Source: Fluviicola sp. (GTDB lineage: Bacteria; Bacteroidota; Bacteroidia; Flavobacteriales_D; Crocinitomicaceae). Taken from it: 64,000 nt of DNA. Location of the stretch: NCBI GenBank assembly GCA_002734085.1, contig NVXV01000017.1, forward strand, positions 1 through 64,000, read 5' to 3'. The notes below the pieces were generated by a model. It searched no databases. It was not told the DNA's origin and saw only the letters and a program-made list of their open reading frames with translations. How positions within the stretch are numbered: the first letter of the stretch is position 1; every line of letters begins with the position of its first letter. Of the stretch, positions 1 to 8,294 are shown piece by piece. Position numbers and translations under genes: made by a program.

Positions 1-25
1 TTCCATAAATTTTAGTATATTCATC
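1..25 (-). CDS. Possible 5' end of a gene leaving the window
   Basis: Reading leftwards from position 25 there is an ATG followed by seven open codons (MNILKFME) up to the window edge, preceded by a purine-rich stretch. It could be the start of a gene lying downstream of the secreted-protein gene on the same strand. Eight codons are too few to judge, so chance is possible. Confidence 0.25.
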
Positions 26-117
26 TTGCTTTTTTCTTCAAAACTAGACCGGCAGAACTTATTCTATTTACGTGCTGGTATTTTGTGGGGGAATCAGTAT
101 AAATATTAAGTTAAGTA

Positions 118-729
118 CTATTTCATACCTTTTTTCCACATGTATTTACCTAAAGTTTTTCCAGTTTTTGCAAAACCTTCACCAATACGAACTTCGTTAC
201 TGAAGTTTGGGCCGAATCCATCTCCAGGAGCATTTTCGCTACTTACCTCAAGTAAAACATTGTCTCTATTAGCTGTTTCTACAAACCTTAAAGTGGTTGT
301 TACTTTTGCAGGCTGCTTTGAAACATAGACGTCCCACCCTGGATACATCCATTTTACTTCAACAATCAATGTGTATTTTGCAGAAGAAAGTCCTTCTTCA
401 GCTTTAAATCCTTTGTTCTTTTTTGAAACAACGCCATTAACAAGGTCTAAAAATTTTGGTTGCCAAATGTTTTCTTTTGCAGAATGCCATTTTTTCTCCC
501 ATTTATCCCCTTCGCCAGTATTTTTTTCGTTGAGATCACCTTTACGATTTTCAATATATTCTGATTCGATTAAGTTGTCCTTCATCATCTTGAGATTACT
601 ATAATCGAACTCTACGTTCAACTCTTTAACACCTTTAAGGAAATCATAACTTCCTGACTCAACTTTCATGTTTTGTGCAAATGATCCAAACGCAAATGTT
701 AGCCCTAAGACCAAAAATAATTTTTTCAT
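118..729 (-). CDS. Secreted protein of unknown function
   Basis: The 203-residue protein starts with a clear Sec signal peptide (hydrophobic residues 4-18, likely cleavage after FAQ near residue 19). The mature part is mixed alpha/beta and rich in Lys and Glu, and I see no catalytic motif. I do not recognise the family; a DUF4410-like exported protein is a loose possibility. It follows the CrtI-like gene on the same strand after a 55-bp gap that holds an A/T-rich hairpin, so it may be a separate unit rather than the last gene of the pigment operon. The ATG at 729 is chosen because it gives the signal peptide. Confidence 0.8.
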   Translation of the reverse strand: MKKLFLVLGLTFAFGSFAQNMKVESGSYDFLKGVKELNVEFDYSNLKMMKDNLIESEYIENRKGDLNEKNTGEGDKWEKKWHSAKENIWQPKFLDLVNGVVSKKNKGFKAEEGLSSAKYTLIVEVKWMYPGWDVYVSKQPAKVTTTLRFVETANRDNVLLEVSSENAPGDGFGPNFSNEVRIGEGFAKTGKTLGKYMWKKGMK

Positions 730-730
730 A

Positions 731-763
731 ATTTTAGTATTTTTTGTATAAAAATACTAAAAT
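731..763. repeat. Perfect 14-bp A/T-rich inverted repeat
   Basis: Positions 731-744 and 750-763 are exact reverse complements with a 5-nt loop. The hairpin follows the stop of the CrtI-like gene (785) by 21 nt and ends one base before the ATG of the secreted-protein gene (729). It can fold on either strand. It may be a weak, G/C-poor terminator for the leftward pigment operon, or a structure blocking the start of the next gene. Confidence 0.55.
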
Positions 764-784
764 TCTCATCCTAAACTATTTATA

Positions 785-2437
785 TTAGACTTTTGTTCTC
801 CGAGCCTTGGTAGCCCTCTTCGTGTTCACCCATTCTGGCCAGGTCTCTGGATTGTCGGCGTCGTAAATCCTTAAAAACTGATCTTCTTTAGGAGTAAGAA
901 CCTTGTCAGCGTCTATTCCAAGGATATTTGCGGCAGCATTTACACCTGAAGAGGTTGCGCCAGTTACTCCATGAGATAGTGTACTTGATCCAGCTAAATA
1001 AAGATTTTTAATTTCTGTTCTGTTTTTGTACGCTAGAGGCCCTACGTGCATCAAGCTTTTTTCTGTACCATAAACATTTCCATCTGTAGCATCAATATAA
1101 TATTGGTTTGTTTTAGGGGTGCCCAATTCAACGGTTATGGCATGTTCTCTTGCATTAGGTATAAGTTGCTCAACATTATTCATCATTTTGTTAGTGACCT
1201 TTTCTTTAAACTCCTTATATTCTGCATTGTGGTAGTCCTTAAGGTTTTCGAAAGGCTTCATACAGTCGTAACTAACATAAGTAACTATCTCAAAGTTATG
1301 ATGTTTTCCATCGTAACTCGCTGGGTCTTTTAATGTCGTGCAACTCATAAAAACAGTTGGAAAAGTATCTCCTTTTGTGACATCTGTATTCGTTAACTCT
1401 TCAAAGTGATTATCAAGATTTTCATTCTTCACTAACCAATAATTTCCCGAATCCAACTTAAGTTCTGTTAGATCAATTTCTAATGTTAAGAAAAGGATAA
1501 GTGAGGTGACCGAGTATTTTGTTTTATTCAGTTTTTTAACTAAGCTTTTACTTAAATTATCCTTCCCTATTAAGCCAAAATAGGTTTTATGAGGATCAGC
1601 GTTTGAAACAATTGTGTTGCTATAATATTTTTCTCCACTATCTGTTTCTACTCCAATCGCTTCTTTCGCTTCGTTGAGTATAATCTTTTTGACTCCAGTT
1701 TCAGTTTTAACTATTCCGTTCTGCTTCTTAACAGCTGTTGTCATAGCTTTAACTATCCCACCTCCACCACCTAAAGGATAATAAGCTCCGTTTAAGTAAT
1801 GACCCATGACGGCACAATGTACTGGAAAACTAGCTTTTTTTGGTGGTAAACCATGATCTCCGCATTGTACATTCAAGTATGCTTTTAAAAATGGATCCTT
1901 CAAATGCCAATTGATAACCCTATTCAATGAAAAAAGTCCGTATTTTCCAACATCATGAGTTCTGAATGGTGCTGTTACTTTTTCCCAAACCGTTTTTAAT
2001 GTTGGCATTAATTGAATTTGGTTGTTTACACGTTCAACTAAACGAACATATTTGTCAATATATTCTGATTCATCTGGAAATCTTTCAGATAATTTTTTAA
2101 TGATGTTTTCCGTTCCTGCTGGATAGTCAAACACCCGATCTCCTACATGACAGTGTTCGAAACCGTTTTTATTCATTCTAAAGAAAACCAGGTCATTGGC
2201 AATACCTAAATCACAGTACATTTTGTTGGCTCCTTCACCTTCACCCAATTGTCCAACGTAGTGAACCCCTGGACTAAACCTATGCCCATTTATTGTGAAA
2301 CTATGACTCCATCCTCCAGGCACATAATGTTGCTCTAAAACAAGAACTTTATAACCATGTTGACCTAAAGAGATAGCTGTCGCTAAACCGCCTACACCAG
2401 AACCAATAACTATTGCATCAAACTGATTTTCATTCAT
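785..2437 (-). CDS. FAD-dependent oxidoreductase, CrtI/retinol-saturase type
   Basis: The 550-residue protein opens with a dinucleotide-binding fold (GSGVGGLATAISLG, residues 12-25) and an acidic residue at the end of beta-2 (VLEQHYVPGG). It closes with a second FAD-contact motif (GVTGATSSGVNAA, about residues 495-507). Length and motifs match phytoene desaturase and all-trans-retinol 13,14-reductase-like enzymes. It is the last gene of the leftward pigment unit, 39 nt after the LpxL-like gene. A role in redox tailoring of the polyene or resorcinol is inferred; the substrate cannot be read from sequence. A second relative lies at 15253-16782. Confidence 0.88.
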   Translation of the reverse strand: MNENQFDAIVIGSGVGGLATAISLGQHGYKVLVLEQHYVPGGWSHSFTINGHRFSPGVHYVGQLGEGEGANKMYCDLGIANDLVFFRMNKNGFEHCHVGDRVFDYPAGTENIIKKLSERFPDESEYIDKYVRLVERVNNQIQLMPTLKTVWEKVTAPFRTHDVGKYGLFSLNRVINWHLKDPFLKAYLNVQCGDHGLPPKKASFPVHCAVMGHYLNGAYYPLGGGGGIVKAMTTAVKKQNGIVKTETGVKKIILNEAKEAIGVETDSGEKYYSNTIVSNADPHKTYFGLIGKDNLSKSLVKKLNKTKYSVTSLILFLTLEIDLTELKLDSGNYWLVKNENLDNHFEELTNTDVTKGDTFPTVFMSCTTLKDPASYDGKHHNFEIVTYVSYDCMKPFENLKDYHNAEYKEFKEKVTNKMMNNVEQLIPNAREHAITVELGTPKTNQYYIDATDGNVYGTEKSLMHVGPLAYKNRTEIKNLYLAGSSTLSHGVTGATSSGVNAAANILGIDADKVLTPKEDQFLRIYDADNPETWPEWVNTKRATKARRTKV

Positions 2438-2476
2438 TTTTTGAACTCTTTGTTTATCTTAAACAATAGTATTTGA

Positions 2477-3352
2477 TTATGGTTTGCTCCAAAAATCAAA
2501 ATAATTAAACCATTGTAGTGGGTATTTCTCTATCATGGATGTTATATTATCTCTATAACTTTCTAGTACAATTCGTTCATTTTTATAATCAACTTCACCT
2601 TCTCGAGCGTATAAGTGATAATGAAAAGTGCTTTCTTTCATTACGTACACGAATAGAACTGGAACTTTTAACTTGGATCCAATTAGAAAAGGACCTGCTG
2701 GGAATCTGGCCGACTCTCCCAAAAAATCAATTTCTAAAAATTTACTTCCATCGACATATCTATCACCTGTCATACAAATGAATTCATTTTCAGATAATGC
2801 TTTATTGAAACCAAAAATATGAGACATGTCATCCTTTATGAGAATATATTTTGCTCTGGATTTAATTGAAAGGCCTTCGAGGTAGTTTTTGATTTTCTTG
2901 CGTTCTAGATCGGTTGTAACAAGGTTGATGTACATGTCTTCATCAAAATCATCAAAAAAGTACTCTGAAATTTCGAAATTTCCTATGTGAGCGCTAATTA
3001 ATACCCCCCCATTACCTTTTTCTAGTGTTTCACGTATTTTTTCAACACCGTCAAATTCATAGGTGAATTTGTCTTTCATCCCCGATGAAATTGCAATGCG
3101 ATCAATTAAGGTTTGACCAAAAACATAATAACTTTTGTAGATGCTAATTAGTGTTTTAAATCTTGAATATTCAAGGCGGTCTCGGAAATATTTTGAAATA
3201 CTTTTGCTGCTCTTCCAAGAAAAGAAGAAATAATATAAAGCAACAAAATATAAAATGAAGTATGAAAATCGAAGTCCAAGCTTTCTAATACTAAAAGCAA
3301 ATATTCTATAACCTAAAAGACTTCCTTTTGATTGACCACTCCATTCAGCCAT
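2477..3352 (-). CDS. LpxL/HtrB-like lysophospholipid acyltransferase
   Basis: A 291-residue protein with one or two hydrophobic segments at residues 28-45, then an acyltransferase domain with the HxxxxE motif (HIGNFE, H122 and E127) and a downstream GDR motif. This family moves acyl chains from ACP to lipid or lipid-like acceptors at the inner membrane. Aryl polyene and flexirubin clusters regularly contain such a gene, where it may attach the polyene acyl chain to a membrane acceptor. It abuts the ACP gene directly (stop at 3353, start at 3352), so the two are probably translationally coupled. Confidence 0.85.
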   Translation of the reverse strand: MAEWSGQSKGSLLGYRIFAFSIRKLGLRFSYFILYFVALYYFFFSWKSSKSISKYFRDRLEYSRFKTLISIYKSYYVFGQTLIDRIAISSGMKDKFTYEFDGVEKIRETLEKGNGGVLISAHIGNFEISEYFFDDFDEDMYINLVTTDLERKKIKNYLEGLSIKSRAKYILIKDDMSHIFGFNKALSENEFICMTGDRYVDGSKFLEIDFLGESARFPAGPFLIGSKLKVPVLFVYVMKESTFHYHLYAREGEVDYKNERIVLESYRDNITSMIEKYPLQWFNYFDFWSKP

Positions 3353-3607
3353 TTAGTCTTGCTTTTCTGCTACCTTCGAGTGTAGTACATCGTAAAAATC
3401 TTGAAAGGTTTCTATCCCTTTAAAGTCTTCCTCACCAAGTTTAACACCACTGATAGACTCAATAGCTACAACAAGATCTACATAGTCTAAACTGTCAAGA
3501 TCTAGCGTTTCTCTTAGATTTGCATCAGGTTTGATTGTGTCAATTTCAACCTCAAATTCATCAACGAGTACCTCGTTAACCTTTTCAATAATTTCGTTCA
3601 TTTCCAT
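3353..3607 (-). CDS. Acyl carrier protein
   Basis: This 84-residue acidic protein has the carrier signature LDLDSLDYVDL. Ser39 is the site for 4'-phosphopantetheine. It sits 2 nt after the ketosynthase gene and immediately before the acyltransferase gene, which points to a dedicated carrier for pigment chain extension rather than the housekeeping AcpP. The Sfp-type transferase at 33107-33670 is a candidate to activate it. A second ACP of the cluster lies at 24058-24327. Confidence 0.94.
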   Translation of the reverse strand: MEMNEIIEKVNEVLVDEFEVEIDTIKPDANLRETLDLDSLDYVDLVVAIESISGVKLGEEDFKGIETFQDFYDVLHSKVAEKQD

Positions 3608-3609
3608 AA

Positions 3610-4833
3610 TTAGTTCATTTTTTTCAGTACTAAAGCAGAATTCGTGCCACCAAATCCGAAAGAGTTTGACAAATATATATCAAATTTTTTATCAATCGTT
3701 TTACCAGTGATATTGACTTTTTTTGCGTCTTCGTCTGGATTCTCAAAGTTGAGGTTTGGAGCTATGAAATCATTCTGCATCATTAATGTTGAGTATATTA
3801 CTTCACTTGCGCCAGCCATCCAGCATTCGTGGCCAGTCAATGATTTTGTTGAGCTCACATAAGGACCATTTTCTCCAAAGACATCAAAAATTGCTTTAGC
3901 CTCATTCGCATCTCCAATAGGAGTTGATGTAGCGTGTGCATTTATATATTCAATATCTTTTGGACTTAATTTCGCTTGCTCAATAGCTCTTTTCATTGCG
4001 GTAGATGGTCCAACAACGTTAGGGGTTGAAATATGTCCACCGTTTGACGAAAAACCATAACCTAATATTTCAGCAATGATTGGAGCCCCTCTTTTTACAG
4101 CAGATTCGTAGCTTTCTACTACCAATGTTGCACCACCGCCACTTGGAATCAATCCATTTCTTGTAGAGTCAAAAGGTCTACATGCTTGTGTAGGACGATC
4201 TTCATCTGGAGAAAATACACCGAGGGCATCGAAGCTGCTCATGGCGTACTTATTTACTTCTTGTCCACCACCACAAACAATCATGTCTTGAAGTCCGTTC
4301 TTAATCATTAGAAATGCTAGTCCTATTGAATGTGACCCACTCGCACATGCCGCGCTAATTGTCATGTTTACCCCTCTCATTCTGAAAATTGTAGAGAGGT
4401 TCATAGTGATTGTAGAGTTCATGGATTTAAAAATAGCACCAGACCCAATAAGAGCTGTATCCATTTTCTCACGCATTATATCCGTGGCTTCAATGATTGA
4501 TTTAGAAACACTATCGTTCCCATAGATCAAACCTACTTCATTATTATCAATATACTCCTGATCGATTTTAGCATTTTCAAACGCCTCAATGGTCGCCATA
4601 AAGGCGTATTCACTTTCTTCACCCATACTGATACGTTGTCTTCGTTTCAACAAAGGTTTCAAGTCTGGTTTTGGTATATTTCCGGTAAGTCCAGATTGAA
4701 ATCCAAAATCTTTACGATCTTGATCAAAAATAATCCCAGACGTACCATTGTACAATGATTTTTTTACTTCGTCTAAGTTTGTACCGATACACGAATGTAT
4801 CCCCATACCAGTTATTACAACCCGTTTCTCCAT
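3610..4833 (-). CDS. Beta-ketoacyl-ACP synthase (KAS I/II type)
   Basis: A 407-residue ketosynthase with a full Cys-His-His triad: C163 in SAACASG, H300 in NAHATSTPIGD, H335 in LTGHECWMAGASE. Such enzymes condense malonyl-ACP with acyl-ACP. Neighbours on both sides (ACP and FabG, 2-6 nt gaps) make a minimal type II elongation set. It is one of three catalytically complete KAS I/II-like proteins in the cluster (others at 22846-24051 and 24915-26078), so chain-length or starter preference cannot be assigned individually. Confidence 0.92.
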   Translation of the reverse strand: MEKRVVITGMGIHSCIGTNLDEVKKSLYNGTSGIIFDQDRKDFGFQSGLTGNIPKPDLKPLLKRRQRISMGEESEYAFMATIEAFENAKIDQEYIDNNEVGLIYGNDSVSKSIIEATDIMREKMDTALIGSGAIFKSMNSTITMNLSTIFRMRGVNMTISAACASGSHSIGLAFLMIKNGLQDMIVCGGGQEVNKYAMSSFDALGVFSPDEDRPTQACRPFDSTRNGLIPSGGGATLVVESYESAVKRGAPIIAEILGYGFSSNGGHISTPNVVGPSTAMKRAIEQAKLSPKDIEYINAHATSTPIGDANEAKAIFDVFGENGPYVSSTKSLTGHECWMAGASEVIYSTLMMQNDFIAPNLNFENPDEDAKKVNITGKTIDKKFDIYLSNSFGFGGTNSALVLKKMN

Positions 4834-4839
4834 ATCTTT

Positions 4840-5577
4840 TTAGGAATAAATACCTCCGTTAATATTTACAATTTCACCGGTAATATAAGAAGCATTTTTT
4901 GAAACTAAAAAATTAACTAACTCTGCTACTTCCCAGGCTTCCCCAAATCTATTTGCAGGTACAAGCTTCACGAGTTCGTTTTCATCTAATTCGCTTGTCA
5001 TGTCCGTTTTGATAAAACCAGGAGCCACTGCATTTACTGTAATATTTCTTTTCGCAACTTCTTGGGCTAGGGCTTTTGTGGCAGCTACAACCCCACCTTT
5101 TGCCGCCGAGTAGTTTGTTTGACCAGGCGTGCCTTTAACACCAGAAACAGATACCATATTTACAATTCGTCCATATCTTTTTCGAAGCATTTTCTGAATG
5201 ACAAATTGAGTAACATTGTAAAATCCATTTAGACTAGTATTAACAACATTGGACCAGTCCTCTTCTTTCATCCACATGAATAAACCATCTTTGTTTATTC
5301 CAGCATTGTTCACAAGTACCTCGATCCAAGCATCTGGATTGTTTTTTTGCCAATTATCCAGAGTACTATCAACAGACTCTTTATCTGCAACATTAAAGGA
5401 GATTATTTCACCTTTGGTGCCATGAGATTCTACCAATTTTAATGTTTTTTCAGCTGCAACTTTATTTGAGTTATAGTTGATTAAAATATTGTAGTCGGTA
5501 TTCTTTGCGAGTATTTCACAAATCGCACTTCCAATCCCTCTTGATCCTCCCGTCACTAATGCATATTTCATATTCAA
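4840..5577 (-). CDS. 3-oxoacyl-ACP reductase, FabG-like SDR
   Basis: A 245-residue short-chain dehydrogenase with the nucleotide motif TGGSRGIG (residues 9-16), NNAG at 90-93, and the catalytic Ser with Y156-x3-K160 (YSAAK). It ends in a typical FabG C-terminus (SYITGEIVNINGG). It would reduce 3-oxoacyl-ACP in each polyene extension cycle. It lies between the WG-repeat protein gene (1-nt apart) and the ketosynthase gene (6-nt gap). It is the only FabG-like reductase in the pigment cluster. Confidence 0.92.
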   Translation of the reverse strand: MNMKYALVTGGSRGIGSAICEILAKNTDYNILINYNSNKVAAEKTLKLVESHGTKGEIISFNVADKESVDSTLDNWQKNNPDAWIEVLVNNAGINKDGLFMWMKEEDWSNVVNTSLNGFYNVTQFVIQKMLRKRYGRIVNMVSVSGVKGTPGQTNYSAAKGGVVAATKALAQEVAKRNITVNAVAPGFIKTDMTSELDENELVKLVPANRFGEAWEVAELVNFLVSKNASYITGEIVNINGGIYS

Positions 5578-6690
5578 CTATTTAAATAATTCTAAATTTT
5601 CATACCATTGATCACCTAAAAGGTTTCCTTCTGTGTCTAGGTAACCCCATCCCTCTCTAGTTTTAACACGAGACATACCTTCAATGAAGCCTTTTTCTTC
5701 AAACTTGAAAAGACCAAATCCTCCAGCAGTAATATCGTAATCAGGAGAGATAACCATTTTTCCAGCAGTGTCAATAAAGCCCCACCTTTTAATCTTAACT
5801 GGAGCTAAGCCACTTTCACTAAAGACTTCTGCATCTCTGTATTTCGGTTCAACAACCCAATTTCCTTCTAAGTCAATATAACCCCATTCTCTATCTAAAT
5901 AAACTGGAGCCAGACCATTCACAAAAGCTCTTGCTTTCTCAAACTGTGGAATAATAATCCATTCTCCAGCAGTGTTAATATATCCAACTAGATCAGCTTT
6001 TTGTGCGTATGTAACCCCTTCGTCATTAAAATCCCAGATTTTAACAACATCTTTTAAAGGGTTAAAGCTATTGTCTTTTACAATTCCAAAGACTTCCCCT
6101 TTTTTTGCCCAAATCGCATCACCATTGTACTCGCCTACATCATCATAGTCAATATCAACTACCACTTTACCAGCTTTGTCAATAAAGCCCCATCTATCAT
6201 ATTTTTTGACTTTTGAATAACCATTTTTATAATCCTTAATCTCCTGATATTCTGGTTCTACAATGATTTCTCCCTTGTTATTAATAATCCCTACATTCTC
6301 ACCTCTTCTAATAATCGCTCTACCTTCATAAAAATCATACAATTTGTCTGTTTGAGGAAAATTATTGATTTGATTTCCTTCTTTGTCAATGTAAATCCAT
6401 TTGTCGTCCTTTAAAACCACAGCAATTCCGCTATCAAATCTTTTTACTCTATCATAAACGGGTGAAATTACCCACTCTCCAGCTCTATCGATAAAACCCC
6501 ATTTGTCGTCTTTCATAACAGCAGCTACGTCATTACTAAAACTACCTGCATCTAAGTATTGATTATCGATGACCATTTCGCCGTCACGATTAATATATCC
6601 ATACTTCCCATCTAACCTCGCTAAAGCCAAATCTTGGGCACTAGATAGGAAGGTTACTGTGAGTAATAAAAATACTAAAAATGTTTTCAT
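5578..6690 (-). CDS. Exported WG-repeat protein
   Basis: The 370-residue protein has a signal peptide (residues 1-19, ending SSAQ) and about nine tandem units of roughly 30-40 residues with the WG-repeat pattern (KxGYINxxGE, KWGFIDxAGxWV and similar). These repeats form a beta-rich scaffold of unknown function, common in Bacteroidota. It lies inside the leftward pigment unit, 2 nt after the ammonia-lyase gene and directly before fabG, so it is co-transcribed with biosynthetic genes. Its part in the pathway is unknown; a periplasmic or surface binding role would fit. Confidence 0.88.
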   Translation of the reverse strand: MKTFLVFLLLTVTFLSSAQDLALARLDGKYGYINRDGEMVIDNQYLDAGSFSNDVAAVMKDDKWGFIDRAGEWVISPVYDRVKRFDSGIAVVLKDDKWIYIDKEGNQINNFPQTDKLYDFYEGRAIIRRGENVGIINNKGEIIVEPEYQEIKDYKNGYSKVKKYDRWGFIDKAGKVVVDIDYDDVGEYNGDAIWAKKGEVFGIVKDNSFNPLKDVVKIWDFNDEGVTYAQKADLVGYINTAGEWIIIPQFEKARAFVNGLAPVYLDREWGYIDLEGNWVVEPKYRDAEVFSESGLAPVKIKRWGFIDTAGKMVISPDYDITAGGFGLFKFEEKGFIEGMSRVKTREGWGYLDTEGNLLGDQWYENLELFK

Positions 6691-6692
6691 AG

Positions 6693-8216
6693 TTATTTAG
6701 TTTTCATTAAAAATTGCTTTGTATTTTCAATTAAACCATATAAAGGTTTGTCTTCAATTATATCAGGAATAATATCATCCAATGACTCTACAACTTCTTT
6801 ACTTTTTGTAGAGAGTCTGTCAGTCAACTCTAGATGTCTTATTGCCTGAACAATCGCAATAAGTTCAATACTCATCACCTCATAAGCATTTTCAATTGTC
6901 TTATTTGTAATTTGAGCTGCATTTGTTCCCATGCTAACAATATCTTGATTGTCATTATTACAAGGAATACTATGTACATACATTGAATTTGATAACATTT
7001 GATTCTCAGCTGTTGTTGAAGTCGCAGTAAATTGGGCGCCTTGAACACCATAGTTCAATCCCAATACTCCTCTGTTTACAAAAGGAGGTAAGATACTGTT
7101 TATCTTTGAGTTGAGTAAAAAATTCAACTGTCTTTCAGCTAGCATTGTCATCTTAGTAACAACCAACTTCAGCTTGTCCATTTCTAGTGAAATGTAATCT
7201 CCGTGAAAGTTTCCTCCATGATAAACTTGACCTCTCTCAAAATCAATAATTGGGTTGTCGTTTGCAGAATTCAATTCATTCTCTAATACAGTGCCTACTT
7301 GAGAAACGGTGTCAAATATTGGTCCTAATATTTGAGGAACACATCTAATCGAGTAATACTCTTGAACTTTTTCTTTGAATATTGTTTCGCTGACTTTTCC
7401 TGAGTAAAGGTGTTGCTCCCTTTTTTTGGTTAACTTACTATCTTTAAGATGATCTCTCATCATTTTGGCAATTATAGCTTGACCTTCGTGAAGTTTTACT
7501 TCGTTCAATTCTAATGAAAAGTGATCGTCGTAAGCTTCTACAAGTTCATTAATCATCGAGGAGCACTTTAAAGACCAGTCCACTAGGTTACTGGCATGAT
7601 TATGATTGATTAATCCAATACCTGTCATCACTGATGTGCCATTCATTAAGGCTAAACCTTCTCGTATTGAAACCTCTATAGGTCGAACACCTTCGCTCTC
7701 GAAAACTTCTTTGGTGGGTCTTCTCTCGCCTTTGAATATTACTTCACCTTCACCTATTAATACTAGTGCAATGTGAGATAATTGAACTAAATCACCACTA
7801 GCACCAACGCCACCATGTTCGAATATCACAGGGTAAATCTCTTTGTTCAATAGTTGACCAAGAACTCTAGTCACACTCGGGTGAACACCTGATTTTGCCT
7901 TTAATAATGAGTTAAGTCTAGCTAACATAGCTGCCCTAACAAAACTCACTGGTAAAACTTTGCCGACACCTGAAGCGTGGCTCCGAATCAAGTTGTATTG
8001 AAGTTGAACCCTATCATTTTCCGACACTCTGTATTGCGCCATAGGTCCAAAGCCAGTATTGACCCCATATATAATTTTGTCCTCCGAAAACGTCTTTAAA
8101 AAACCGTAACATTTTTCAACATTTTCTTGAGTTGTTTTTTCAATTTCAAGAGGTTGGAGTTGGTCGACAAGATTGATGAAATCTTTAATCGTCAAAAATT
8201 TGTTTAAAACAATCAT
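6693..8216 (-). CDS. Tyrosine ammonia-lyase (HAL/PAL/TAL family)
   Basis: A 507-residue aromatic amino-acid lyase with the MIO cofactor triad Ala139-Ser140-Gly141 in GGVGASGDLVQLSH, the catalytic Tyr50 loop (IIYGVNTGFGPMAQYR) and the NDNPI and TSTTAE motifs. The sequence closely follows, as I remember it, the characterised F. johnsoniae tyrosine ammonia-lyase, including the NLIRSH selectivity segment. It would deaminate tyrosine to 4-hydroxycinnamate, the aryl starter of flexirubin. It is the first gene of the leftward unit. Histidine ammonia-lyase is less likely, since no hut genes are nearby and the context is a pigment cluster. Confidence 0.9.
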   Translation of the reverse strand: MIVLNKFLTIKDFINLVDQLQPLEIEKTTQENVEKCYGFLKTFSEDKIIYGVNTGFGPMAQYRVSENDRVQLQYNLIRSHASGVGKVLPVSFVRAAMLARLNSLLKAKSGVHPSVTRVLGQLLNKEIYPVIFEHGGVGASGDLVQLSHIALVLIGEGEVIFKGERRPTKEVFESEGVRPIEVSIREGLALMNGTSVMTGIGLINHNHASNLVDWSLKCSSMINELVEAYDDHFSLELNEVKLHEGQAIIAKMMRDHLKDSKLTKKREQHLYSGKVSETIFKEKVQEYYSIRCVPQILGPIFDTVSQVGTVLENELNSANDNPIIDFERGQVYHGGNFHGDYISLEMDKLKLVVTKMTMLAERQLNFLLNSKINSILPPFVNRGVLGLNYGVQGAQFTATSTTAENQMLSNSMYVHSIPCNNDNQDIVSMGTNAAQITNKTIENAYEVMSIELIAIVQAIRHLELTDRLSTKSKEVVESLDDIIPDIIEDKPLYGLIENTKQFLMKTK

Positions 8217-8229
8217 TTACATAAATTTG
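8199..8229 (+). promoter_or_regulatory. Bacteroidota promoter for the rightward pigment operon
   Basis: TTTG at 8199-8202 is followed after 19 nt by TAAATTTG at 8222-8229, an exact match to the Bacteroidota -33/-7 consensus. Transcription would start near 8234, about 60 nt before the halogenase-like gene. The -33 box lies inside the 5' end of the divergent ammonia-lyase gene. Confidence 0.6.
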
Positions 8230-8264
8230 TTGGGTCAATAGTATTTGCTTACAACTATATAGCG

Positions 8265-8272
8265 CAAATATA
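8265..8272 (-). promoter_or_regulatory. Candidate -7 box for the ammonia-lyase operon
   Basis: On the minus strand TATATTTG (8272-8265) matches the Bacteroidota -7 element, 48 nt upstream of the ammonia-lyase ATG. I find no good TTTG at the right distance upstream, so this is weaker than the divergent plus-strand promoter in the same 78-bp gap. Confidence 0.4.
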
Positions 8273-8294
8273 ATAATGTTTTTTTCAAGTAGAA

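Noticed and set aside
6693-8216. Histidine ammonia-lyase (hutH)
   Set aside because: No hut genes nearby, pigment operon context, and closer agreement with the known F. johnsoniae tyrosine ammonia-lyase.
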